A stretch of DNA of 14,098 bases. Source: JAJTFW01 sp964534995. Lineage in GTDB: Bacteria > Bacteroidota > Bacteroidia > AKYH767-A > OLB10. The DNA lies in contig CAZHSC010000089.1 of NCBI GenBank assembly GCA_964534995.1, positions 1 to 14,098 of the forward strand, in the 5' to 3' direction. A model generated the notes under the pieces. It saw only the letters and a program-made list of their open reading frames with translations. It did no database searches and had not been told where the DNA came from. Each line of letters opens with the position of its first letter. Positions within the stretch are counted from its first letter, which is position 1. Of the stretch, positions 7,144-13,894 are shown piece by piece. A program made the position numbers and the translations under genes.

Positions 7144-10100
7144 ATGCCGCTATCCGATAAATCAGTGTTTTTCCAGGAAGTACTTGAAAGACTTCAAAAC
7201 GATGTTGCCGTACTCGATAAAAACGGACTGTATCTGTATGTGAATCCTTCTGCAATAGCAGATCCTGAAATGAGGAATTGGATCATTGGCAAATCAGATA
7301 TGGAGTATTTTTCCTATAGGGGCCTGGATCTGGAAATCGCCAGACAACGTGCCGGGTATTATGACAAGGCCAAAAAAAATCTGGAAGTTGTGGAATGGGA
7401 AGAGCGTATTACAGATAAAAAGGGAAACCTTAGAACATTTGTCCGCCGGCTGTTTCCGGTATTGAATAAAAAAGGAAGCCGCCTCGAGTTTTTTATTGGC
7501 CATGGCATAGATATTACCGAAAGGCGTAAAGTCAGGGACGAACTGGAAGCCAATAAACGCTTCACGGAAGCTATTCTGAATACAAGCCCGCAGTTGATCT
7601 ATGTAAAAGACGATGAAGGCAGGTTTTTACTGGTCAACAAAGCCCTGGCGGATGTTTTTAATATGACGATGGAACAGTTTTTAAATCTGGACAACCATAG
7701 TGTTTATGCTGATCCGGAAGCAGTCAATAAATATCTTGAAATTGATCAGAAGGTGATCACAGAGAGGAAGCCCTTCCGCTCGGTGGAGCCATATGTGAAC
7801 CACGAGGGTAGGGTTACCTGGTTTGATGCGATTAAAGTACCCCTGGAAATGGCTGATGGTAATGTAAACGTGCTGGGCATTTCAACGGATATTACCGAGC
7901 AGAAAATCAATACAGACCTGTTGCGTTTAAATGAAAGGCGCTTGTCGAAGGCCGAAAAGTTAACCAGGTCAGGTAACTGGACCCGACACCTTCCTGATGA
8001 CCGCGTGGAATGGTCGGAGGGGATGTACCATATCTGGGAGCGCGACCGGCATCTCGGCCCGCCTTCGCTGGAAGAAATCATGGGAATCATTACTACGGAA
8101 GATCAGCAGTTGATTTATAAAAAGGTGGAGGAAGTGATTGCCGAACATGAAGAGCGCGAATTTACCTATAATATCATGTTGCCGTCGGGTGTTAAGACAT
8201 TAAAGACCCTTGCTATTCCGGAGTTGGATGCCTCCGGTAAGGTAAGCGCGGTATTTGGTACGGTGATGGATATTACCGAGCAGGTTAAAATTGAAAGGAA
8301 CCTGAAATGGAATGAGAAATGGCTGCATGAGGCACAGATGCTTTCAAAAACCGGGAATTATGAAATTGATTTGAGGGAGGAGAAAATTCAGTATTCCGAA
8401 GCTTGTTATCGCCTGCTTGGCTGGGAAAAGGTACAGGTGTCAGAAAAGCTGGCAGACTTTATCGCGTTGATTCATCCGGATGACCGTAACAGTTTAGAAG
8501 AATATTTTAAGCAGCTCTCTACAGGCAATGAAACATTTTATTGGGATGGAAGGCTGATCACTGGCAAGGGGGAACTGAAGCATGTTCATACGGTAAATAG
8601 TCCCGTCGTTAATAAGTCGGGGCAAATCACCACTGTATTCGGTACCATTGCCGATGTAACGGAGCAAAAACAGAGTGAGGAACTGTTACGGCAAAACGAA
8701 CAGCGCTTGTATGAAGCGCAGTTCATGTCAAAGATGGGTAGCTATGAATTGAACCTGTCTACCTCCGAAATCAAATGGTCAAAGGGAATGTATCTTATCT
8801 GGGATATGGATGAAAGCGTGAAACCGGATTTGGATGTTTTTTACAGGTACCTGCATCCTGATGATATGGATTGGATTCGTGAAATGGAGAAGACAGTGGG
8901 CTTAAACAATGAACCCTGGTCGCTGGAATACCGGATCATAACACCAAAAGGAAATCTTAAGTATGTGAATGTGTTTTCAAAAATAGTGGATGCCTCCGAT
9001 GGTAAGTCGAAAGTAGTGGTGGGTTCCTGTATTGATATTACTGAAAGAAAACTGAATGAGGAACGCTTGCGCCTTAATGAACAACGACTGCTGGAATTAC
9101 AGGAACTGACGCATACCGGCAGTTGGGAGGCAACACTGTATCCTGAACCATCCATGGTGTGGTCGCCGGGAGCGTATAAAATATGGGATTTGGATCCGGA
9201 TAAACCGGTGTTGAAGCCTGGCGAATATTATGAAAATATAGCACCGGGGGAAAGGGATAATGTGAGGGAAGCCTTTAAGAAACTGGTAAAAACGGGTGAG
9301 CCGCTCGAAATGCAGATAAAGATAATTACGCGTATGAACAAAGAAAAAGTGCTCTATACGCGGGGAAAAGCCATTAAAGATGAAACAGGCAGGGTAGTTA
9401 AGATATACGGCACAAATACAGACATTACCGACAGCAGAAATACTGAAGAAAAATTACGGCTGAGTGAGCAAAGATTGTTGCAGGCACAAAGAATAGCAAA
9501 GTTGGGTTCATGGCATCTTGACCTGCGTACCCATAAGGTAGAGTGGACGGAAGGTATGTATTATATCTGGGAGCGCGACCTTTCACTTCCCGCACCCGAT
9601 GTTGCTGAAGCCAAAGCATCCATCCACGAAGAGGATTTGGAAAAGTTGGAAGAAGCAATGATGTTGGTGGTAACTACAATGAAGGAACAAGCCGTTGAAT
9701 TTCGTATCATCCTGCCGGGAGGAAAGGTAAAGCATGTGGAAGGAAGGGGAAGGGTAGAACGGGATGCCGGTAATGCCCCTGTGAAAATATTCGGTACTGT
9801 GGTGGATATCAATGACCGCAAGGTGGTAGAGGATGAGTTGATAAGGGCAAGGGTACAAGCGGAGGAATCGGCAAAAGCGAAGGAGTATTTTTTGGCGAAT
9901 ATCAGCCATGAATTGCGAACTCCCCTCAATGGTATCATCGGCATGGCCCGGCTGTTAAAGAAATCATCATTGTCAGCCACGCAACGTGAATATGTGGATG
10001 TATTGTACCAGACCGCGGAAAACCTGATGGTAATCATCAACGACATTCTTGATTTTGCTAAAATTGAAGCGGGTAAATTGTCGCTCGAAGAAATCACCTT

Positions 10101-11436
10101 TGATCCCACTGGTATTGCAGACACCGCGGTGAACCTGCAACTTTTTAAAGCGGAAGAAAAGGATATCTCACTTCGTCACCCTCATACAGTTGCCGCGCCT
10201 CTGCCGCTGGTATTAGGCGACCCCTATCGCCTGAGTCAGATATTACTGAATCTGCTCAACAATGCGATTAAATTTACCAACAGTGGTGAAGTAGTGCTTA
10301 CACACAGGGTTATTGAAGAGGACAAAGATACCGTCAGGATTCTTTTCTCTGTAAAAGATACCGGTATCGGTATACCCTTGAATTTGCATCAACGGATATT
10401 TGAAAGTTTTACGCAGGTAGATCCGGATAACAACAGCAAACAGGGAGGTGTAGGGCTGGGATTGACCATTACGAAAAGCCTTGTGGAACGCCAGGGTGGA
10501 CATATCTGGGTAGAAAGCAACCCTGATGGGGGCAGTGAATTCCAGTTTTATATTCCGTATAAGAAGGCTCCCCGGCAGGAATTGTCAGTGGATAAATCCA
10601 TGGAAGTGATGGACCTTGGTACGCTGAATATACTGCTGGCAGAAGACAATAAGGTAAATCTTTTTATTACCGAGGCCATGTTGCGTGACTGGGGATTTAA
10701 TGTGGATATTGCCTTGAACGGTACCGAAGCCGTTGACCTGGCAGCTAAAAATGAATACGACCTGATACTGATGGATATTCAGATGCCATTGATGAATGGA
10801 CTGGAAGCGACGCGCACAATACGGCAGTTTGAAGACCACAGAAAATCAGGCATACCCATTATTGCCATCACCGCCAACACCGGCAAACAGGCCCATAAAC
10901 AGTTCCTGACCGAAGGCATGAACGATTGGGTGATCAAACCTTTTAAAGAGGAAACCCTTTATAAAAAAATCGCGAGGCATATCCGGGGTAAGAATATACT
11001 GTCAGATTCCATGCGCAGACGAAAGTTCCCGGTCAGGAAAAAGCCACTGCATGAACAACCTCCGCTCTTTGACCTTTCCATGCTTAAGAAAGACTCACCT
11101 GAAAATACCGCGTTTTTACTGCGGATGCTCACCATTTTTATTGAATCGATTCCTGCTATTGTCGAAAAGATGATAGTCCATTTTGAGAATTCGGAAATGG
11201 ATGCCGTGAGTACACTCGCTCATAAAATCAAACCTACCATCGACAGCGCCGGAATCAACTCCCTGAAGGAAGTGATCAGGAATATTGAAGGCTATCGTGA
11301 TAAGAGGAGAGGGAAAAACCAGTTGGAAGATGATTTGAAGACCCTGAAAGAAGTGATTGAACAGGTTACGGCCGGATTCAGGGCGGAGATTGATAAACTG
11401 AAAGGGGAAGGTGCTAATCCCGGATCTGTATCATAG
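7144..11436 (+). CDS. Seven-PAS soluble hybrid histidine kinase with receiver and HPt domains
   Basis: This 1430-aa sensor has no membrane segment or signal peptide, so it senses inside the cell. Domains in order: PAS1 (about 10-130, ending DITE at 123-126), PAS2 (139-260), five tandem PAS repeats (about 263-900), HisKA with phospho-site His922 in ISHELRTPLNGIIGMA, a HATPase domain with N-box around 1036-1044, DTGIGIP at 1072-1078 and GGVGLGL at 1101-1107, a receiver (about 1161-1277; Glu1167/Asp1168, Asp1211, Lys1265), and an HPt domain (about 1310-1400) with His1360 in AHKIKP. The usual Gly after HxxK is Pro, which I believe is common in Bacteroidota HPt domains. The module set predicts His922 to Asp1211 to His1360 to Asp64 of the adjacent regulator. 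No PAS cofactor can be assigned by eye. The 3' end overlaps the convergent glycosyltransferase gene by 23 bp. Confidence 0.95.
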   Translation: MPLSDKSVFFQEVLERLQNDVAVLDKNGLYLYVNPSAIADPEMRNWIIGKSDMEYFSYRGLDLEIARQRAGYYDKAKKNLEVVEWEERITDKKGNLRTFVRRLFPVLNKKGSRLEFFIGHGIDITERRKVRDELEANKRFTEAILNTSPQLIYVKDDEGRFLLVNKALADVFNMTMEQFLNLDNHSVYADPEAVNKYLEIDQKVITERKPFRSVEPYVNHEGRVTWFDAIKVPLEMADGNVNVLGISTDITEQKINTDLLRLNERRLSKAEKLTRSGNWTRHLPDDRVEWSEGMYHIWERDRHLGPPSLEEIMGIITTEDQQLIYKKVEEVIAEHEEREFTYNIMLPSGVKTLKTLAIPELDASGKVSAVFGTVMDITEQVKIERNLKWNEKWLHEAQMLSKTGNYEIDLREEKIQYSEACYRLLGWEKVQVSEKLADFIALIHPDDRNSLEEYFKQLSTGNETFYWDGRLITGKGELKHVHTVNSPVVNKSGQITTVFGTIADVTEQKQSEELLRQNEQRLYEAQFMSKMGSYELNLSTSEIKWSKGMYLIWDMDESVKPDLDVFYRYLHPDDMDWIREMEKTVGLNNEPWSLEYRIITPKGNLKYVNVFSKIVDASDGKSKVVVGSCIDITERKLNEERLRLNEQRLLELQELTHTGSWEATLYPEPSMVWSPGAYKIWDLDPDKPVLKPGEYYENIAPGERDNVREAFKKLVKTGEPLEMQIKIITRMNKEKVLYTRGKAIKDETGRVVKIYGTNTDITDSRNTEEKLRLSEQRLLQAQRIAKLGSWHLDLRTHKVEWTEGMYYIWERDLSLPAPDVAEAKASIHEEDLEKLEEAMMLVVTTMKEQAVEFRIILPGGKVKHVEGRGRVERDAGNAPVKIFGTVVDINDRKVVEDELIRARVQAEESAKAKEYFLANISHELRTPLNGIIGMARLLKKSSLSATQREYVDVLYQTAENLMVIINDILDFAKIEAGKLSLEEITFDPTGIADTAVNLQLFKAEEKDISLRHPHTVAAPLPLVLGDPYRLSQILLNLLNNAIKFTNSGEVVLTHRVIEEDKDTVRILFSVKDTGIGIPLNLHQRIFESFTQVDPDNNSKQGGVGLGLTITKSLVERQGGHIWVESNPDGGSEFQFYIPYKKAPRQELSVDKSMEVMDLGTLNILLAEDNKVNLFITEAMLRDWGFNVDIALNGTEAVDLAAKNEYDLILMDIQMPLMNGLEATRTIRQFEDHRKSGIPIIAITANTGKQAHKQFLTEGMNDWVIKPFKEETLYKKIARHIRGKNILSDSMRRRKFPVRKKPLHEQPPLFDLSMLKKDSPENTAFLLRMLTIFIESIPAIVEKMIVHFENSEMDAVSTLAHKIKPTIDSAGINSLKEVIRNIEGYRDKRRGKNQLEDDLKTLKEVIEQVTAGFRAEIDKLKGEGANPGSVS
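8030..8047 (+). repeat. 18-bp exact repeat, copy 1 (PAS repeat 1)
   Basis: ATATCTGGGAGCGCGACC is identical to 9563-9580. It encodes the IWERD part of the central motif in the first unit of the tandem PAS array. Units two to four have different sequence there. Confidence 0.8.
9563..9580 (+). repeat. 18-bp exact repeat, copy 2 (PAS repeat 5)
   Basis: Identical to 8030-8047 and in the same register of the fifth PAS unit. The surrounding protein, VEW(S/T)EGMY.IWERD, is also closest between units one and five. Confidence 0.8.
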
Positions 11437-12598
11437 AAAGGATTTTTTCTGTAACTATTCCCGCATTTTTTTCCCACGTAAAATGCGATTTTACATATTG
11501 CAATGCCGCTTCAGCCATATCCGAATAGATATCGGGATCACGCATCAACAACAGAATATACCGGCAGTACTCATCCGGTGTTTCCGCAACAAATACATGT
11601 TTACCATGTTCAGCGCCCAGCGCGTTGTTTGCCATCGCCGATATAACACAAGGTATCTTCATGGCCATAGCCTGCAAAATTTTGTTTTGTAAACCGATGC
11701 TGATGAGCATTGGCGCCACTAAAATACGGGAAGAGGAGTAGACGGTACGGATGTCATTCACCCATCCTTTTATGATTACACCCTCTCCCTGTAATTGTCT
11801 GATTTTTTTTACCGGATCAGCCCCCGCAATCAGCAGCGTACTGTCCGCCTTCTGCTTCTTGACAAGTGGAAAAATTTCTGTAGCAGCATACATTGCACTG
11901 GTGATGTTTGGGGGGTATGACATATGCCCGTTAAAAAGCAGGTCGTATTTTTTTTCGGCAGGAGCAGGCTGGAAATAACCGAAGTCAACACCATTTGGAA
12001 TGACATCAATCCTGTTGCGCTCCCTGTGAGGGATGTGCTCCCGGTCCTGCTTTGATATAATGATGTGATAATTGAATGAAGAAAAGATGGATGCTTCATA
12101 GGCCAGCAGCCGCTTCCGCTCAATACCTGCCGGTATCCTGAGCCACCAGGCGCCGCCTGACTGTAACCGCTCCATACCTTTGGAAAAGGCATCCATATAA
12201 TCCAGCACCTTAATGGCAACTGGTAACTGACGTGCATACTCGCCCATACGGATGAGATGGCAAAATACGAGGTCGGCGTTTATGGTTTTTTGCCAGGAAA
12301 GTAAATCTGACAGCGCCCCCTCCGAATAAAAGAAGGCCACCTGAAATGGAATGTTCCGGTGCCGCAACATACTGGTCAGCGACCTTGCCCGGCTGACTAC
12401 TGCGGTTTTCACACTGACACAAAAAGAGGACATATGGCTAACCCATTCAGGTTCCGGTTCCCTGTCATTGATGGCAAAAAGATAAATGTCAAAATGTTGG
12501 CTAAACTGACGAATAAGATGATAGGCCCGCAGTTTATCACCCTTCTCAAGAGGATAGGGAAAACGCGATGTAAGAAAGAGAAGCCTGGGCCGTTTCAA
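11414..12598 (-). CDS. Family-4-like (GT-B) glycosyltransferase
   Basis: This 394-aa cytoplasmic or membrane-associated sugar transferase probably acts in surface polysaccharide or glycoconjugate synthesis. The N-terminus LLFLTSRFPYPLEKGDKLRA is typical of GT-B enzymes of the exosortase-associated sugar-transferase (stp1-like) type. The C-terminal domain has DVIPNGVDFGYF, a GHMSYPPN segment, and GLQNKILQAMAMKIPCVIS, where relatives usually have LEAMAM. Here the conserved Glu is Gln309 (codon CAG), which may affect activity. The frame has no ATG at its beginning. The first plausible start is TTG at 12598, giving MKRPRLLFL, and the -7 element just upstream leaves no room for a longer N-terminus. 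It follows the lipoprotein gene by 58 bp on the same strand but has its own promoter candidate. Its last 23 bp overlap the kinase gene tail to tail. Confidence 0.85.
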   Translation of the reverse strand: MKRPRLLFLTSRFPYPLEKGDKLRAYHLIRQFSQHFDIYLFAINDREPEPEWVSHMSSFCVSVKTAVVSRARSLTSMLRHRNIPFQVAFFYSEGALSDLLSWQKTINADLVFCHLIRMGEYARQLPVAIKVLDYMDAFSKGMERLQSGGAWWLRIPAGIERKRLLAYEASIFSSFNYHIIISKQDREHIPHRERNRIDVIPNGVDFGYFQPAPAEKKYDLLFNGHMSYPPNITSAMYAATEIFPLVKKQKADSTLLIAGADPVKKIRQLQGEGVIIKGWVNDIRTVYSSSRILVAPMLISIGLQNKILQAMAMKIPCVISAMANNALGAEHGKHVFVAETPDEYCRYILLLMRDPDIYSDMAEAALQYVKSHFTWEKNAGIVTEKILSMIQIRD

Positions 12599-12614
12599 TG
12601 CTGTGTATCGTGGG

Positions 12615-12622
12615 CAAAGATA
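12615..12622 (-). promoter_or_regulatory. Candidate -7 element of the glycosyltransferase gene
   Basis: The minus strand reads TATCTTTG, an exact TAnnTTTG match, 16 bases before the TTG start, giving a leader of about 12 nt. A 10-bp palindrome, AATAATTATT (12631-12640), lies in the spacer. No clear -33 box is visible. Confidence 0.45.
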
Positions 12623-12656
12623 AGCGCTGAAATAATTATTAACTCCTGCCGCAGAA

Positions 12657-13364
12657 TTATTCTTTCTTCTTTACCTCGCCACTGCCCAATATTTCACTGT
12701 CAATGGAAGGTTGTCCCTTATATCTTACCTTGCCACTGCCGTTCACCTTGGCTGATAGCTTTGATGCGGCATGGATATCTGCATCGCCTGAACCATTGAT
12801 TTTTATGCTGTATTTCTCGGTGATAAGATCTTCCGCGTTGATCTTTCCTGAGCCGTTAACGACTACAGTATGGTTTTCAGCCTTACCACTGAGATGAAGG
12901 TCGCCGGAGCCGTTGATTTCCGTTATGATTTTTCGGGCGTGTACGTTCGCGTGAATATCACCCGAACCATTTATCTCAAGGTTGAGCCTTTCTGTTTTAT
13001 AAGGATTGATGATGTGAATATCACCCGAGCCGTTAATACTCAGCGCTTCCTGTGCCGGACAGGTGATGATAATTTCAACTGGTTTTGTCGGCTTGAGCAT
13101 CCTGGAAGTAGAAATGACCATCGTTTCCCCTTTCGTTTTTGTGTGAATGTATTCCTGTAGATTCGCCTGTGCCACCACCACCAGTGATGTGGAATCTGTG
13201 ATGATTACCGAAACCCTGGCAGGGATATTCAGTTCTGTTTTGATAAAGGAGGGCACCTCCCTCGACTGTTTCACCAGCGGCCCTTCACCCTTTACCGGAG
13301 GCTTGCAGGCGGATAGCAGTAAAACAAGGAAAAGAAACAAAAAAGTGACCGGTCGGTTTTTCAT
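12657..13364 (-). CDS. DUF2807 (head GIN-type) repeat lipoprotein
   Basis: This 235-aa predicted lipoprotein starts with a basic n-region and a hydrophobic stretch ending in lipobox LSAC, with Cys20 as lipidation site. The mature part begins with a KPPVKGEG linker. After a beta-rich segment there are seven short repeats, six starting NGSG and the last LGSG, at residues 111, 132, 151, 170, 190, 208 and 226 (period 18-21). This is the pattern of the putative auto-transporter adhesin head-GIN domain (DUF2807), which folds as a beta-solenoid. The protein probably sits in the cell envelope; no acidic surface-export signal directly after Cys20 is evident. Its biochemical role is unknown in general. 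It is divergent from the thioesterase gene (86 bp apart) and lies upstream of the glycosyltransferase gene on the same strand. Confidence 0.88.
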   Translation of the reverse strand: MKNRPVTFLFLFLVLLLSACKPPVKGEGPLVKQSREVPSFIKTELNIPARVSVIITDSTSLVVVAQANLQEYIHTKTKGETMVISTSRMLKPTKPVEIIITCPAQEALSINGSGDIHIINPYKTERLNLEINGSGDIHANVHARKIITEINGSGDLHLSGKAENHTVVVNGSGKINAEDLITEKYSIKINGSGDADIHAASKLSAKVNGSGKVRYKGQPSIDSEILGSGEVKKKE

Positions 13365-13380
13365 AATCTGAATGTTTCAG

Positions 13381-13388
13381 CTAAGATA
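13381..13388 (-). promoter_or_regulatory. Weak -7-like element of the lipoprotein gene
   Basis: The minus strand reads TATCTTAG, one mismatch from TAnnTTTG, 16 bases before the ATG at 13364. No -33 box is seen. An inverted repeat CTGAA-TGT-TTCAG at 13368-13380 lies between it and the start codon. Confidence 0.22.
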
Positions 13389-13409
13389 ATAATTCCCGTT
13401 GGATAGCCG

Positions 13410-13429
13410 GTAGCATGTATCTTTGCTAC
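13410..13429. promoter_or_regulatory. Inverted repeat enclosing the thioesterase promoter
   Basis: GTAGCA at 13410-13415 and TGCTAC at 13424-13429 are perfect inverted arms around an 8-base centre. The -7 octamer TATCTTTG lies mostly within the centre and runs two bases into the right arm. A dimeric repressor bound here would block the promoter. Six-base arms can arise by chance. Confidence 0.28.
13418..13425 (+). promoter_or_regulatory. Candidate -7 element of the thioesterase gene
   Basis: TATCTTTG matches the TAnnTTTG consensus exactly and lies 25 bases before the ATG at 13451, giving a leader of about 20 nt. The nearest TTG (13399-13401) is 16 bp upstream, shorter than the usual spacer. 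Confidence 0.5.
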
Positions 13430-13450
13430 TCTAATCCTTGTTAATGGTGT

Positions 13451-13894
13451 ATGGAAATGGAAGGCTTCAAATTTAAAACCCGCATTCAGCTTCGGTTTAA
13501 AGACACGGATCAGATGGGTCATGTCAACAATGCGAATCACCTAAGCTATTTTGAATTGGCGAGGATGGCTTATTTTAAGGAAGTCATTCAGGAAAAAATC
13601 GACTGGACCCGTGAAGGAATTATTCTGGCGCGGATTGAAGTTGATTATAAAAGCCCGGTCTTGCTGGAAGATGAGCTTTGGGTGTACACCCGCATGAGCC
13701 GCATTGGCAACAGCAGTTTCGATATGGAATATAAGGTAGTCAGAATTAACGGGGAACTGACGCTGCTTGCCGCTGAAGGTAAATCCGTACAGGTGTGTTT
13801 TAATTATGAAAAGAACTGCACCTTGCCCGTACCAGCAGCCTGGAGAGAAAAGGTGAAAGGCTTTGAGCCGGCAAATGCAGTGCGTGGACTATAA
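13451..13894 (+). CDS. 4HBT hotdog-fold acyl-CoA thioesterase (YbgC/FadM-like)
   Basis: This 147-aa cytoplasmic enzyme is predicted to hydrolyse acyl-CoA thioesters. The signature RFKDTDQMGHVNNANHLSYF lies at residues 15-34, with Asp18/Asp20 in the place of the catalytic acid and the GHVNN loop that begins the hot-dog helix. Length fits single-domain 4HBT proteins, which act as dimers or tetramers. Chain length and physiological substrate cannot be read from sequence. The start at 13451 is the first in-frame ATG downstream of a good -7 element and gives MEMEGFKFKTRIQ; the ATG at 13444 is out of frame. The last sense codon, CTA, is on the other strand the TAG stop of the convergent partial gene, so the two genes overlap by 6 bp. 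Confidence 0.93.
   Translation: MEMEGFKFKTRIQLRFKDTDQMGHVNNANHLSYFELARMAYFKEVIQEKIDWTREGIILARIEVDYKSPVLLEDELWVYTRMSRIGNSSFDMEYKVVRINGELTLLAAEGKSVQVCFNYEKNCTLPVPAAWREKVKGFEPANAVRGL

Larger units (their letters stand above)
7930..9843 (+). repeat. Tandem array of five PAS-coding repeats
   Basis: Within the kinase gene, five units of 381-387 bp (127-129 codons) follow one another. Each opens with a helical linker of the type NE(Q/R)RL..AQ....GSW, starting at 7930, 8311, 8695, 9076 and 9463. Four have a central W(S/T).G.Y.IW motif; the second has YSEACYRLL there instead. The units end in DITE-like tails (second unit DVTE, fifth DINDR). They are diverged at DNA level, so they arose by old internal duplication. 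PAS1 and PAS2 do not share this linker. Confidence 0.85.

Noticed and set aside
9561..10124. 187-codon minus-strand open frame inside the kinase gene
   Set aside because: It is antisense to the fifth PAS repeat and the HisKA domain, Ser-rich as expected of a reverse frame, and has no supporting context.
12631..12640. AATAATTATT palindrome as a terminator of the lipoprotein gene
   Set aside because: It contains no GC pairs and cannot form a stable stem; it is better seen as AT-rich spacer of the glycosyltransferase promoter.
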